DNA of 31,516 nt from Dunaliella salina (GCA_002284615.2 MU069477.1:329778-361293); one strand, 5' to 3'; shown: positions 11,318-20,360, counted from the first letter of the stretch. The notes: a model not told the origin generated them from the letters alone. Made by a program: numbers and translations.

Positions 11318-12701
11318 TTCTAGGGATGCACCCGCTTCTCCTCCTCCTAGTGTGAGTGCACCAGTTGCAGGATTACTCACATGCGCAATTGCTCGCCTTG
11401 CTCACCTGCTTCTTCACGTACTCCCGTACCCGGGCATTTTTCTTGCCCTGTAACCTTGGTGGTCTTTTAGGGGGGGGGGTCGCTAACCTTTGGGCAGGTA
11501 TGTTAGACCCCTCCCTTGCTACCTTCCTGGCCACAATACAATTGCACATAGCATTATTCAATTGGTATCCACAACAAAATGAAGGTGTATGCAGGTGTAT
11601 GTAAGTCTTTACACACCAAGATGGCTGCATGCAAGCAGAGTGTGGCTCTGCAGCATGATGGTGGGACCGGCTGGTCGTATTGTCACCGACGTTTTTCTGA
11701 AAGCATCCTCTACAATTGGAATCAAATCGAACCGTTCACCAAACCATTTAGACGTTCAGAAATCTTAAAGATGCCGCGTGTGCACAAGCCTTGCTGAGAT
11801 GAGTTTATCCTAGATCCTCCCTTGCTGCAACCATCTGACGCACAGTGCCTGTTTCAGGGATCACCCTACCACAAGGGACTATTTCTGCTACTAGGTGCTC
11901 TATTTATGGTACGTTTTAGTAATTATCCATGCTTTCCTATCCTGGAGGTGCCTCCAACTGAGCCATTTTTCTGAACTTGAATTTGTCCGTTTCCAGGAGG
12001 CTCACTGGCAAGCCTCCAGATCCTCATTAGCCCTGTGTATGGCTCCCAATTAGGCTGGCAGTGTAGATTTGAATGTCCTTTGGTGGGGCCCCTGCCACCT
12101 TGCAAGTTAGAGAACCTTTGTTTCAAGCATACAGCCTACAGTCTGCAGAGACTTTTCTTTTTATGCTCTGTCCTCTTGATACAAGCTAGTGACCAAGCGC
12201 CCACGACCCAGCATCCAGTGCTCTACCTTTCCGCCGTATGTGCATGGGGGCATCTTACCCCAAACTTTTGATGAAGGTTGTCTGAGAGTCACACAAAATA
12301 CAAGCCTGCATCCAAAGGTTGTGACCCGAATGCTGCAGGCCCAATCAGTGTGGCAGGCACTTCATCAATGGTGGACCCCCTCTGCATGAGTCCCAAGCAT
12401 GAGTACCTAGGCAATAAGTGTACAGACATTCAAGCGTCTAGATGATAATGTCATCTTGGCACTGAAAAACATGCACACTTTAGATTTGAGCCTCGGCACA
12501 CTGGCGACCCCCTCTGGTGGGCGAATGCCTGAAATGAATCAGGTAGAAGAGCAACAGCATAGCACTGCAAGGAGATACCTTGTACAAGGGCTGCTCTGCT
12601 ACAATCAATCGAATCTGATAGGATTGCAGCATGTGGAGGCAATGCACAACTTGGATTCAAAACGTTTCCCATTTTCTGCACCAACATTTATTGAGACACA
12701 C

Positions 12702-12824
12702 CTCAGACACTTGTCTGCCGAGCCTGAGATGATGTAGTCACCCTTTACTGCCACGCAAGTCACCGCTTTTGCATGGCCTGGTTCCAGGACAGCAATCTCC
12801 ACCTCCTCGTCAAGGTCCCAGATC
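12702..12824 (-). CDS. WD40 exon, unit 4
   Basis: The acceptor 'cctaacag' is followed by G ATC TGG GAC, completing Arg and giving IWDLDEEVEIAVLEPGH, then AKAVTCVAVKG and DYIISGSADKCL, ending AG before gtgtgt. It has 40 complete codons. GH, SGSADK and WD positions all fit the WD40 consensus. Its second half resembles unit 1 (VTCVA...GSADKC), suggesting duplication of one from the other. Confidence 0.92.
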
Positions 12825-13083
12825 CTGTTAGGCAGTTAGAAAGCAGACAACAGACGCAAGCAAAAAGTTTTTAAATTTTTGAAAACACATCCCCATAAGT
12901 CTAGATAGAAAGCAAACCAAAACAGACTGTCAAACCTTGCTTTCATGCTTGCCAACAAAGCTCCTTGAGAGCCATCACTCACAGGGACCAAAATGTCTAC
13001 TGGCGCTGTGTACGGCTCGGCTGAGAGGGGTCTGGCAATCAGCACTAACCTACAGGTAGTTTGGTAGAGGATGATGCACCTAC

Positions 13084-13218
13084 CTCACTGATCTGTCCGC
13101 GGATCCTGACACACACTTCATCACGCCCTTGTGATTAGTCGCAGCAAGGCTGTTGACACCTTTCTCATGGCCACCAAGGGTGCGCACCCTTTCAGGAAAC
13201 TCTCGAAGGTCAAATATC
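13084..13218 (-). CDS. WD40 exon, unit 3
   Basis: The acceptor 'cattttgcag' is followed by G ATA TTT GAC, giving Arg then IFDLREFPERVRTLGGHE, KGVNSLAATNHKG and VMKCVSGSADRSV, ending AG before gtaggt. It has 44 complete codons. IFD replaces the usual VWD at the start. The GH dipeptide and the SGSADRSVR strand are canonical. Confidence 0.92.
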
Positions 13219-14895
13219 CTGCAAAATGAGATGAAGATTCTTTGCACACTAGAATATTACAAAAGCATGCGACAGTAGCATACATCTAACCAGCTCTGTC
13301 GCATATAGGTTATTCACTTGCAACGAAAAGACATGATAAACTGAGGCGCTAAATCAGGTCGGCCAAACAGTGTGTGAAAAGGACTTCACGCCCCAAAAAT
13401 ATGGGCACATTGAGTGCGCGGAGTAGCTGAGCACAACTTGTTTGGCACTTCTGCAGGGTAAAGAGCAGATGTGGCCCCAGGATTGAGTCAGGCTCACACA
13501 TCGAGGCACTCAAGGCCATGTTCCATCTTTTTGGCAGAGACAATGCGGGGGCAGAAAGGGGTTGCTGAGCACAGCACTGCGTTTTTCACATTAAAAGTGA
13601 GAAGCTGCCCCAAAACGCGTGTACGACCCATCCGCAGAAAATTGTAAAAGTGCAACATAGAAATACGAGAATCCAGGGAGTGCTTTCTCAGGGCATAGAT
13701 GCCAGGGCTCTGAGGTCCAGCTGACCCCAAGGACATTTTCAACCACCCTGACCAGCCAGACCATCGGATGACCCCTTCTCTCAGCAATGGTATTTGTCAC
13801 ACCACTGCAAGCACTTTTGGCTTTGTTTGACATGGCTTCGCTACAAACGTAACACTTTGTGAGAAGGCATTGCCTGGGATCCATCGGAAGAACATGGTTA
13901 TGGTGGTCCTTATGTATGTATCGTTACATTCCTCCCCACCCTCCTGAACTCGCGTCCTTGTGAGCCAAAAAAACCTTCGACAAGTTCGTTTGGATACTCT
14001 CTGATTTTCACGTTCATGCCCCCTCGTCCCCCTTTCAATTTGTGAAGCACACATACCAAGCCCATTTTCCAAAACATTTTCGAATTAGAAAGTGCTTTGT
14101 AAGCGCATGGAAAATGACTGCAAAACAAACTTTTTGCAGGATACTACCTTATCATTATTATTTGGCCTCAGGAGGAGCCCCTCAACTTTTCGTAATGTGT
14201 GTTCTGCCAAATTTTCAAGCATCAAATTTCAATGCAGACAAATGTGTGCTCTTATTCTTGAAGAGGTGGACAACTGCACAATATGATATTTCAAATACGC
14301 GGTCTCTCAACTTTCTTTCTGACATTTAACCATTTCAACCATTGATGATTTCATAAAATGTCATGTTCACCAAAAAGTCATGAAAATTGGAAATATCCAG
14401 ATCATTCTGCTGGCCTCAGATCACCCTAAAACCGCTGACAGCTCCACCCTGGAGCTATTTTTCATTCCCAGAGTTATTCCTTGTTACCCATATACACTGA
14501 ACACCCTTGATAAAAAAGGAAAAAAAGGTCAAAAAAAGACCTTTTTTGCATTCCCTGTGCTGGATTTTCTTTGCGGGAAAAGGCTGTAACTTTGTACCTT
14601 GCCGACCACTGGGTCTTTTCACTCCATTTTTGCAATAAAATTATTTTGGTACAAGGATCCAAATCACCTTCAATCACTTAATCTGGTGCGGTGGATGGTG
14701 AGAAATGGGGATTTGGAGGAATAGGGATTTGGAGGAGTGGGGGTTTGGAGGAAATAATATGAGATTGGAAAGCTACATTTTGCAACCAAGCTTGAACGGC
14801 CCAGGTTGGAGCACACCTATGCTGGTAGCATTCTAAAAGCACCTGTTTTGTTTGGGGGGGGAGGGGGGGCAGCTTTGTTTCATCTTGAGCCATAC
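13219..14895 (-). other. Intron between WD40 units 2 and 3 (1.68 kb)
   Basis: A phase 2 GT-AG intron containing family I copy R3 (14,340-14,705) with its A/T-flanked hairpin. No exon was recognised. Confidence 0.65.
14340..14705 (-). repeat. Family I interspersed repeat, reverse copy R3
   Basis: Reverse copy with 'tggcctcagatcaccctaaa', 'agctccaccctggagctatt', 'ccgaccactgggtcttttca' and 'taatctggtgcggtggatgg'. It contains a perfect 10-bp hairpin at 14,521-14,530/14,538-14,547 (aaaaaaggtc, seven A, gacctttttt). A corresponding palindrome is seen in forward copy F1. Confidence 0.75.
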
Positions 14896-15021
14896 CTGAT
14901 GGAACCGTCGTCAGAAGCTGCTAGTAGAGTGTGGCTGTCAGGCACAAAAGCAATATCTCGGACAGGCCCATTCAAACAGGCAGTCTTAGGGAGTCCTTGG
15001 TCCGTCTGTGTGTCCCACACC
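14896..15021 (-). CDS. WD40 exon, unit 2
   Basis: The acceptor 'catcttgcag' is followed by G GTG TGG GAC, giving Arg then VWDTQTDQGLPKTACLNG, PVRDIAFVPDSH and TLLAASDDGSI, ending AG before gtatgg. It has 41 complete codons. The GH dipeptide is absent (LNGPV) and the last strand is AASDDGSIR, so this is a more diverged unit, but strand spacing is retained. Confidence 0.9.
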
Positions 15022-15216
15022 CTGCAAGATGGCCAATCAAAAATGCCTGTCTGCCTCAGATGAGATTTGCGTTCTTTGTGTATTGCTGTCTCACTTTGCT
15101 GGAAACTCTATATTTCAAGCTGTAAAAACTGTTCTGAATACAAGGAGGAAACATGTACAGGGGCTGAGACATTTCACCATTCTCATTGCAATGAGCTCTC
15201 CCATGCACTGGCATAC

Positions 15217-15304
15217 CTGATACATTTATCAGCAGATCCTGTGATGACTCTGCTCCCGCTTGTGGCCACACATGTGACCTCCCCTTGGTGACCATCAAGA
15301 ACAC
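15217..15304 (-). CDS. WD40 exon, unit 1
   Basis: After 'aaaatgcag' the exon starts with GT, completing a Gly codon, and reads VLDGHQGEVTCVATSG, then SRVITGSADKCI, ending AG before gtatgc. It has 28 complete codons. It begins at the GH motif, so it is shorter than the other units. The strand that would precede it comes from the 15-nt exon and the linker. Entry is phase 1, unlike the other WD40 exons, which marks it as the first unit of the propeller. Confidence 0.88.
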
Positions 15305-15361
15305 CTGCATTTTTAATAGGTGTTTCAAGGCTGAGACCACTACATCCTTCTTTTTCATTAC

Positions 15362-15376
15362 CACTCTTCAGCTCAT
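15362..15376 (-). CDS. Candidate 15-nt micro-exon before the propeller
   Basis: Between 'tctctgatgcag' and 'gtaatg' lie 15 nt. With the phase set by both neighbours they encode a split Asp, Glu-Leu-Lys-Ser and the first base of Gly. Joined to unit 1 this gives DELKSGVLDGHQGEV, a natural lead into the first blade. Good splice sites and matching phases on both sides support it, but an exon this small needs transcript evidence. Confidence 0.55.
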
Positions 15377-15642
15377 CTGCATCAGAGAGCCAAACAATAG
15401 AAACGACAATTGCTCCTTCGCTCGCAACCCTGTGCTATGTTCATCCGGCTCAATGTTAGCGCACAAAATGTCGGGACGCTGGTGCTTCAACATGACTTCC
15501 CACGGCTTGGTGCTTGGCCATTCCTTACAATGAACATTGATTGAAATTTTCAATGCTCAAGTTATTGCCTGTTGGAAGGTTAACTCTGCAGCCCCAGACA
15601 TGCAACAGAATACTACTTGCCCTGCACCCAGATTCAACAAAC

Positions 15643-15733
15643 CTGGCTGCAAGGGCATCGCTTGGTACGATTGGGCACTGGCTGCAGATTGTGGCCTTGA
15701 TGTGTCTTCTGCAGCAAGGCTGGGGTTGTCTTT
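15643..15733 (-). CDS. Linker exon between coiled coil and propeller
   Basis: The acceptor 'ttgtatgcag' is followed by 30 codons and one base, before the donor cag|gtttgt. It encodes KDNPSLAAEDTSRP, QSAASAQSYQAMPLQP and the first base of the next codon. It is rich in Ser, Ala, Gln and Pro, as expected for a flexible linker. It enters in phase 0, as the preceding coil exon requires, and leaves in phase 1, as the following micro-exon requires. Confidence 0.65.
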
Positions 15734-16108
15734 CTGCATACAACAAGGTGAAACAAGCCGTCCTAAATAGCCAGGTCAACACACGACATGCGACTGAAGG
15801 TATCAAAAAGCACAGAGGTATGTAGGCCAGGCATGAATCCAGGAGGCCAGTAAAGCAGCTGATAGTCAAAGTAAGGATGTGTTAAACACATGATTTCATT
15901 CCGAGATGCGCTTCCAACACCATGCATGAAAATTAAAGGCGAACCAAACTCTATTTTGAACCAGACAAGATGTGGTCATGCTTCCTGATTTCATTCCTGG
16001 AGCACATGGCATCCAAGGCCTGTCCGGACTGGTGTTTGTAACAATGCATTTGCCTGCAAGCAATACTCGAGTCAAAGTGAGGTTATCAGCATAACTCCAA
16101 CAACTCAC

Positions 16109-16357
16109 GTAGAATTCCGCCTTCAGCCTGTCTTCCTCTTCCTTGTTGAGCATGCGCTGAGCAGCTGTAGTGCCTTGGAAGGCAAGGTTCTCCTCCCTCT
16201 TTCGACGCCTCTGAGCAGCCTTTTCAGGATCAAAAGCGAACCCTTTGCTGTTGGCAACCAGTTTACCCTTCTCTTCTTCAATTTCCACTTCCAAATCTGC
16301 CTTCAGGCTCTTGAGAGCGTCCAGATTATTCTTCTTGAATTCAAGCAGCTGCAGTGC
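16109..16357 (-). CDS. Coiled-coil exon 2
   Basis: 83 codons in phase 0 between 'gtgtgtgcag' and gtgagt. The sequence is strongly helical and charged: ALQLLEFKKNNLDALKSL, KADLEVEIEEEKGKL, then a less coiled segment GFAFDPEKAAQRRRKREEN, then AAQRMLNKEEEDRLKAEFY. The segment FDPEKAAQRRRKR is basic and could bind nucleic acid, phospholipid or a partner. It is probably a dimerisation or scaffold region. No family assignment is possible from sequence reading alone. Confidence 0.85.
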
Positions 16358-16638
16358 CTGCACACACATGATTGAACAACCATTCCCTTTTTGTGAGGTC
16401 TGCAATCCCTGCGCACGCAAGCCTCAATCCTTTGGTCTCTTGCACAAGCACGAGGAAAGAGTGGCAAAAACATTGCTGAACAATCAATCTTGCAGCTTAT
16501 CTCTGAGCAGAAACCTTGAAAGGCTTTACGCATGATACAGAGTGGAACAGGAGACGGATCTTCCAGAGGTTTGGGGCCCTTTAATATGAGCAGCTGCAAA
16601 CAAAAGTCATGGAAGCATTCACAAGCAAGGCTACTCAC

Positions 16639-16790
16639 GTCAAAGAAGTCCACTCCGCCCTTCTTTCTAAGCTGGATGGCCTTCGAATTTTGCTCCTGGA
16701 CCTCTCTTTCAAGTTTGGAGACCATGTCCTCAGCTTTGTTCAGCTTGCGCGTCAAAGAATTGATATTACTTTGCACCCTGGCTTTCTCAT
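16639..16790 (-). CDS. Coiled-coil exon 1
   Basis: The acceptor 'ttctcacttgcag' is followed by two bases completing a codon, then 50 codons ending TTC TTT GAC before gtgagt. It reads EKARVQSNINSLTRKLNK, AEDMVSKLEREVQEQN, SKAIQLRKKGGVDFFD. Heptad-like spacing of Ile/Leu/Val/Met is visible through LEREVQEQ. The exon accepts a phase 1 upstream exon, which both the 25-nt exon at 16,998 and the kinase exon ending at 18,527 could supply. Confidence 0.85.
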
Positions 16791-16997
16791 CTGCAAGTGA
16801 GAATAAACAAGTGCATGAGTTGGGCGCGTTAATTTGCCATGTTGATTAGCAGCCTTTACATGCAAGAAGTGTGGTAATGCAACAGCCTTTGGTCATTTCC
16901 CCTGGCGCGACAGTCCATGCACAATACCAGCTCTCTGGCTGAAGGATGTGATCTGTAAATAACATCATTCAGGCCTCCTTCAAAGCTGTGCACTCAC

Positions 16998-17022
16998 GTG
17001 TCTCTGTGCTGGACGTGAACGC
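16998..17022 (-). CDS. Candidate 25-nt micro-exon at the start of the coil
   Basis: Between 'gacgctgtcag' and the strong donor gtgagt lie 25 nt encoding AFTSSTET and the first base of His, giving AFTSSTETHEKARVQ when joined to the next exon. An in-frame TGA just upstream forces the exon to start here if it is used. It requires a phase 0 donor upstream, which has not been found. Confidence 0.45.
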
Positions 17023-17117
17023 CTGACAGCGTCAGGCATTATTTATGTTATTGGACAGGAGAGTCTTGCTTCAGGAGCTTTTATATACAAGCAACAACCC
17101 ATTGTTTAGGAACATTG

Positions 17118-17345
17118 TATGGAATTTTGATCCTAAGAGCTATCAATTGGTACACATTTGGGTCCGAGCAGAGGGGGCCTAGGGTTGGGGTCAAGCGGTC
17201 AAGAGGGTCTCAACTTTTGGAGACTTGCCCTCCGGGTTTTAAGCCATTTTTCCTACGGAATACAAAAACTGTGCCAGCTGTGGGTGCCTGGAAGGGCAAA
17301 TATGCATGGGCGTTTGCTGCTCAGTTTTTGTCCCATAGCTCCGCT
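17118..17345 (+). repeat. Family II repeat, copy 1
   Basis: Shares 'gagctatcaattggta', a G-rich middle with 'gggtcc', and 'tgggtgcctggaagggca' plus 'catgggcgttt' with copy 2 at 21.4 to 21.87 kb in the same order and orientation. A reverse partial copy lies at 22.74 to 22.85 kb. Confidence 0.7.
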
Positions 17346-17669
17346 GCAACACATTTTCCTGGGTGGTGAATAAGCAAATGCATACCGGTACCCTTGTTGT
17401 TCGGGGTGGGATACTGGAAAGGATATTTGCGGAGGTGAGACGGTCTGGCGCGCCTTACAGGAAAATGTGCCTTGAGAAATGAAAATTCCATCTTTCCTGT
17501 ACCGGATGTACATTTTGGGACTTACCATCGAAAACAGAAATTGGACCTGAATGGTGGTGAAAAATTGGTTTGACGTCTCACACTCGGCCACAACTTACAG
17601 CCAAGAGCTGACAAACACCAAAATTTTACCACTTTTGGTGAGTTTTGCCAGAGGGGGGGAAGGTAGACT

Positions 17670-17685
17670 CCCCCCCCCCCCCCCG
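17670..17685. repeat. Poly-C run
   Basis: Sixteen consecutive C bases in a purine/pyrimidine-biased block. It lies in the non-coding stretch between the kinase and coiled-coil exons. Confidence 0.95.
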
Positions 17686-17811
17686 GCCAAAAGGTCAGGT
17701 ATGCTCATTGCATATTTTGATCCAAACCTGGGACACCTGAGTTCGAGGAAAAATCAAACGTGTCTGAAAGAGCACTTGGCAAGAGCTCCTTTGCCCCATT
17801 TAGATTAACCA

Positions 17812-18140
17812 AGGTATGAACCCTTCATTCTAACCACCAAATCTGCATTATCAGTCACCCGCTGCGCCAAGGTGGGTAACTGGAGGTATGTAGAGCCTTT
17901 GTACTGTGAACAGATTATCCTTGCAAAAGACATAGAGTAAAAAGAGCCGGTTTTCCTGAGATACTGAGTTCCATTGCCTATCCTGGAAACATTCAGCAAA
18001 AAGGGGTGCCCCAAATGTGAAAATTTGACCTCCTTTCCATTGTTTATTTAACCAGGATGTGGGCATGATTTGACTTGAGGAAGAAACTCTAGAAGAGCAT
18101 GCATGGAAAGAAGGGCATGTTGGCCCCCTCTGAGGTTATG
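17812..18140 (+). repeat. Family I interspersed repeat, forward copy F6
   Basis: Forward-orientation copy with an internal deletion. Landmarks are 'gaacccttcattctaaccac', 'cacccgctgcgcca', 'gagatactgagttccattgc', 'aaaaaggggtgccccaaa' and 'catgttggccccctctga'. Confidence 0.65.
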
Positions 18141-18412
18141 CCTCCTTTTCCTGGACTCCATGAGCCTTTTTGGCTATTCTCTTGCGAGCGCCTTGCTGTG
18201 CTGGGATAACTTGAAGGTGTTTACTTGGGCTAGCGTGCAAGCCCTTGCGTTAACTTGCAGGCACCACAACTGAAGGTTAGCTTTTCACAATGACAGTGAT
18301 GCTGACCGTCACACCATTTGGAAATAAAAATGTGTCAACCTTAGTAAAAAGAGACGTCAAAAAAAAATTGTCGATTTTGACAGTGCCAAAATCAAATAAC
18401 ACCTGTTTGCGC

Positions 18413-18459
18413 NGCTCTGATGTGNTTGGGNGNGGGGNGNGNGGGGGGGGGGGGGGGGG
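18413..18459. repeat. N-interrupted poly-G tract (assembly uncertainty)
   Basis: Seven ambiguous bases (18,413, 18,425, 18,431, 18,433, 18,438, 18,440 and 18,442) precede a run of 17 G. Base calls here are clearly poor, and the true length may differ. It lies 68 nt downstream, in gene direction, of the last kinase exon recognised. Confidence 0.95.
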
Positions 18460-18526
18460 CTGATAAGCGTGCGCGCACATGCAGCAGAGATACATCCAGA
18501 AACTGTGCTTTCCTGAATCAGCTTAC

Positions 18527-18686
18527 ATGCTGATGCTTGTGTAAGCAGGCCAAGACAAGCCATGCACCATCTATGTCCATGATTCATTGGCCATTTCTGC
18601 AAGTCCACCTCCTTCAAGAACCTACCGTACAACGCTTCCACTAAGCATGGAGTTCCTTGATACATACTCCAACCAAAAACGCCACC
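18527..18686 (-). CDS. Kinase exon: beta4-beta5, hinge, alphaD and alphaE
   Basis: The acceptor 'ttttcaacgcag' precedes 53 codons and one base, ending before gtaagc. It reads GGVFGWSMYQGTPCLVEAL, YGRFLKEVDLQKWP, MNHGHRWCMACLGLLTQASA. PCLVEALYGRFL fits the beta5 strand and hinge, with the gatekeeper near LV. RW...CLGLLTQASA fits helix alphaE, normally followed by Y-LH and the HRD loop. Distance from the VAVK exon suits a kinase with a slightly short alphaC-beta4 segment. The assignment rests on pattern and phase. Confidence 0.6.
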
Positions 18687-19111
18687 CTGCGTTGAAAACG
18701 AAAGTGAAAACATAGTGATCATTGACACGTTGAACATTACTTGACGCGGACAACTTGCCCTCAAAAAAAGTTTGGATGCAAATTGTGACATGCTTTTGAA
18801 CGACTCTCGACTGTCCGATGTTGGGCCCGTACAGAAAAAATAAGCTGCTGCATTAGCCTTGAGCCGTCGCTATGGTGGATCCCGCTAAGCACGGCCAGTT
18901 GCACTCCCAGACTTTAATTCAACTCTGTGCGAGCCCTGAGCACACCAACTACAGTCGGTCCACAATCAGTTTGAATGGTCTCCACTTAGAAACGAAAAAG
19001 GATTTTTGATCTTAGTACAATGGGGGGCCCTCAGTTAATTTCTCCAACTCGAATGGGTTCAATTTGAGGCCTCTTGCCGGCATCTCTCAATACAAATACC
19101 CAATTCATATT

Positions 19112-19171
19112 CCTGCTGTTACTGCTGCTACCGCTGCTGTTCCTACTGCTGTTGCTGCTGCTGCTGCTGCT
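19112..19171. repeat. Imperfect CTG/CAG trinucleotide tract
   Basis: Interrupted CTG-rich tract with (CTG)5 near 19,155-19,169. It lies in a kinase intron. On the minus strand it would encode Ser/Asn runs, but no splice signals support an exon. Confidence 0.85.
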
Positions 19172-19458
19172 CAGGGACAGGGGCCTGGAGAGGATTGTGT
19201 GCATTTTTGCTCCCAAGGGAGAGCGTGCCTCAATGTCAGCCTGCTCACACTTGAGCTCATGCATGGAACATCAATCAAGCTGTCACCTGGAGGACGCCCC
19301 GTTGGATTCTTTGCTACACTGGCTGTCCCCTCCGGGATACTGTGGCCTTGGCAAGCCTGGCTTGGTCTGCTAAGAGCTGCTGGGTGGGGGTTACTGGCTT
19401 TAGCCACCTAGTGGTCGACCCACAGTCATCCCTTATCCCTCAAAAATCAAGGGACAAA

Positions 19459-19529
19459 ACCATGCCAATATCCTGCATACGTTACTTCATTTTCTTTTTT
19501 GCAAGATGATTGCAGGATATTAGCATGGT
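19459..19529. repeat. 19-bp inverted repeat (hairpin H1)
   Basis: The arm 19,459-19,477 (accatgccaatatcctgca) pairs with 19,511-19,529 at 18 of 19 positions, with a 33-nt loop. The single mismatch (C466/A522) becomes a G-U pair in minus-strand RNA, the strand transcribed with the kinase gene. Confidence 0.8.
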
Positions 19530-19574
19530 GTATACAGAGGATACAAAAACATTTTAAGTGAGAGAATTGGCACC

Positions 19575-19775
19575 CGGATGCAGCTGTAAGCCTTTCAGGG
19601 GTGATCTGAGGCCAGGAAAATGATCTGAGGTACTCCATTCTTTTTGTGGGTGTAGTTTGATATGATTGTGGATGTAGTATCATATGAAAACAATGGCTGG
19701 CATGGTCAAATTAGGGAAAGGAATGTTTGAAGGAGCATGTCTGGCAACAGAGGCCAGTTGACCCTCTCTGATGGA
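19575..19775 (+). repeat. Family I interspersed repeat, partial forward copy F7
   Basis: Shows 'gtgatctgaggccaggaaaa', 'tggctggcatggtcaaatta' and 'gccagttgaccctctctgat' in the same order as the 24 to 27 kb copies. It lies directly after hairpin H1. Confidence 0.7.
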
Positions 19776-20039
19776 ATTCACTGATTGGCCAAGAAAAATG
19801 GCATCTCCTACCAAGAGGGGAAGACTTCCTGGAGACCACAAGATGAATGGTGCATAGAAAGGTGCTACTGTCTATAAGTGCAGGTGCACCCTTCTTTTCT
19901 TTAATGGATACTCTGATAATTACTCCTGTGACGGTCTGTCTTCGATGTGCATGTCATTATTGTTTTAACCCTTTTGCCTACCAAAAACCAGGTACCATGC
20001 ATGGATTTAGCCATGTCATAACTTGCATGAAAAGCATAC

Positions 20040-20123
20040 CTTGATGCCGATCTTCTTTTTGGTCCTCTCCTTGAACTCGTTCTTTCCTTGAGGCGTTTCC
20101 GACAAGGGCATCTTCACAGCAAC
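20040..20123 (-). CDS. Kinase exon: beta3 strand with VAVK and helix alphaC
   Basis: Exactly 28 codons in phase 0 between 'ttgctgcttcag' and gtatgc. It begins VAVKMPLSETPQGKNEF and continues KERTKKKIGIK. VAVK is the beta3 motif whose Lys anchors ATP phosphates. The Gln-Gly-Lys-x-Glu-Phe stretch leads into helix alphaC as in many TKL kinases, where the Glu of FKER may form the salt bridge. The C-terminal half, TKKKIGIK, is unusually basic for alphaC. The preceding exon ends WIE in phase 0, giving the contiguous WIEVAVK. Confidence 0.75.
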
Positions 20124-20360
20124 CTGAAGCAGCAAGCAAGGTAATCACATTAATCCAGGCAGATCCTGTGACACATTTCTGGTTCCTCTTAGTAGTGTTT
20201 TTGGTACAGGAAAAGGTAAAACAGTAGACTAAGTAAACATCCACCATGTCAGAATTTTGTTCAGTCTGTAAATTTAACTGAGTGCACACCATGCAAGCTG
20301 CTCCTGCCCTGCCTTGCTCGCTTGCACACATAATACATTCAACAGCAGGCTGTGTTCCAC

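Larger units (their letters stand above)
10029..12701 (-). other. Intron between WD40 units 4 and 5 (2.67 kb)
   Basis: A phase 2 GT-AG intron. It carries the TGCGCA-rich block (10,823-10,963), a (CTG)10 tract (11,284-11,313) and no recognised exon. I searched for the recurring 'SGSADK' codons and found none, so a seventh WD40 exon is not apparent here. Confidence 0.65.
8311..17022 (-). other. Coiled-coil plus WD40 gene (exon set, 5' end not determined)
   Basis: Eleven minus-strand exons join in a consistent reading frame: 16,998-17,022, 16,639-16,790, 16,109-16,357, 15,643-15,733, 15,362-15,376, 15,217-15,304, 14,896-15,021, 13,084-13,218, 12,702-12,824, 9,897-10,028 and 8,311-8,452. The product has about 140 residues of charged coiled coil, a 30-residue low-complexity linker, then six WD40 units and a stop. 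WD40 propellers are protein-interaction platforms and the coiled coil suggests oligomerisation. ATG16-like proteins share this coil-then-propeller layout, but no family-specific signature was recognised, so no name is given. The first exon found begins mid-protein, so the true start lies further right, possibly within the kinase exons upstream. All junctions use GT-AG. Evidence is strong for the propeller and coil and weaker for the micro-exons. Confidence 0.8.
17023..18526 (-). other. Unresolved stretch between coil and kinase exons
   Basis: About 1.5 kb holding a family II repeat copy (17,118-17,345), a 16-C run (17,670-17,685), family I copy F6 (17,812-18,140) and an N-containing G tract (18,413-18,459). 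A DFG-like reading at 18,340-18,402 (VLFDFGTVKID after an acceptor-like aaacag) could be the kinase magnesium-binding loop but is weak. No polyadenylation or promoter signal was recognised that would separate two genes. Confidence 0.4.
18687..20039 (-). other. Intron within the kinase domain (1.35 kb)
   Basis: A phase 0 GT-AG intron (gtatgc...acgcag). It contains an imperfect CTG/CTA tract (19,112-19,171), a 19-bp inverted repeat (19,459-19,529) and partial family I copy F7. A 115-codon plus-strand frame across the CTG tract is judged non-coding. Confidence 0.6.

Noticed and set aside
11163..11453. Polyalanine plus-strand frame over the (CTG)10 tract
   Set aside because: Trinucleotide repeats keep all frames open. 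No splice or start context supports a gene, and it lies inside a WD40-gene intron.
14521..14547. Rho-independent terminator
   Set aside because: The stem-loop followed by T would fit a bacterial terminator, but this is an intron of a eukaryotic gene and the structure belongs to a repeat with other copies.
15541..15600. Alternative exon starting after 'ggggctgcag' with donor gtaagg on the minus strand
   Set aside because: Its open frame has phases that do not fit the coil and WD40 exons on either side, whereas the linker exon at 15,643-15,733 fits both.
17526..17546. 21-nt exon candidate between ccaccattcag and gtaagt on the minus strand
   Set aside because: Splice sites are excellent and the frame could fit the next exon, but the encoded VQFLFSM matches neither kinase nor coil and there is no upstream partner. 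Left out without transcript evidence.
19064..19411. 115-codon plus-strand frame with an alanine run
   Set aside because: The alanines come from the CTG tract and the rest has no domain. It lies within a kinase intron.
20150..20185. WD40-like reading CVTGSA on the minus strand
   Set aside because: The following residues (WINVITL) do not continue the repeat and there are no suitable splice sites.
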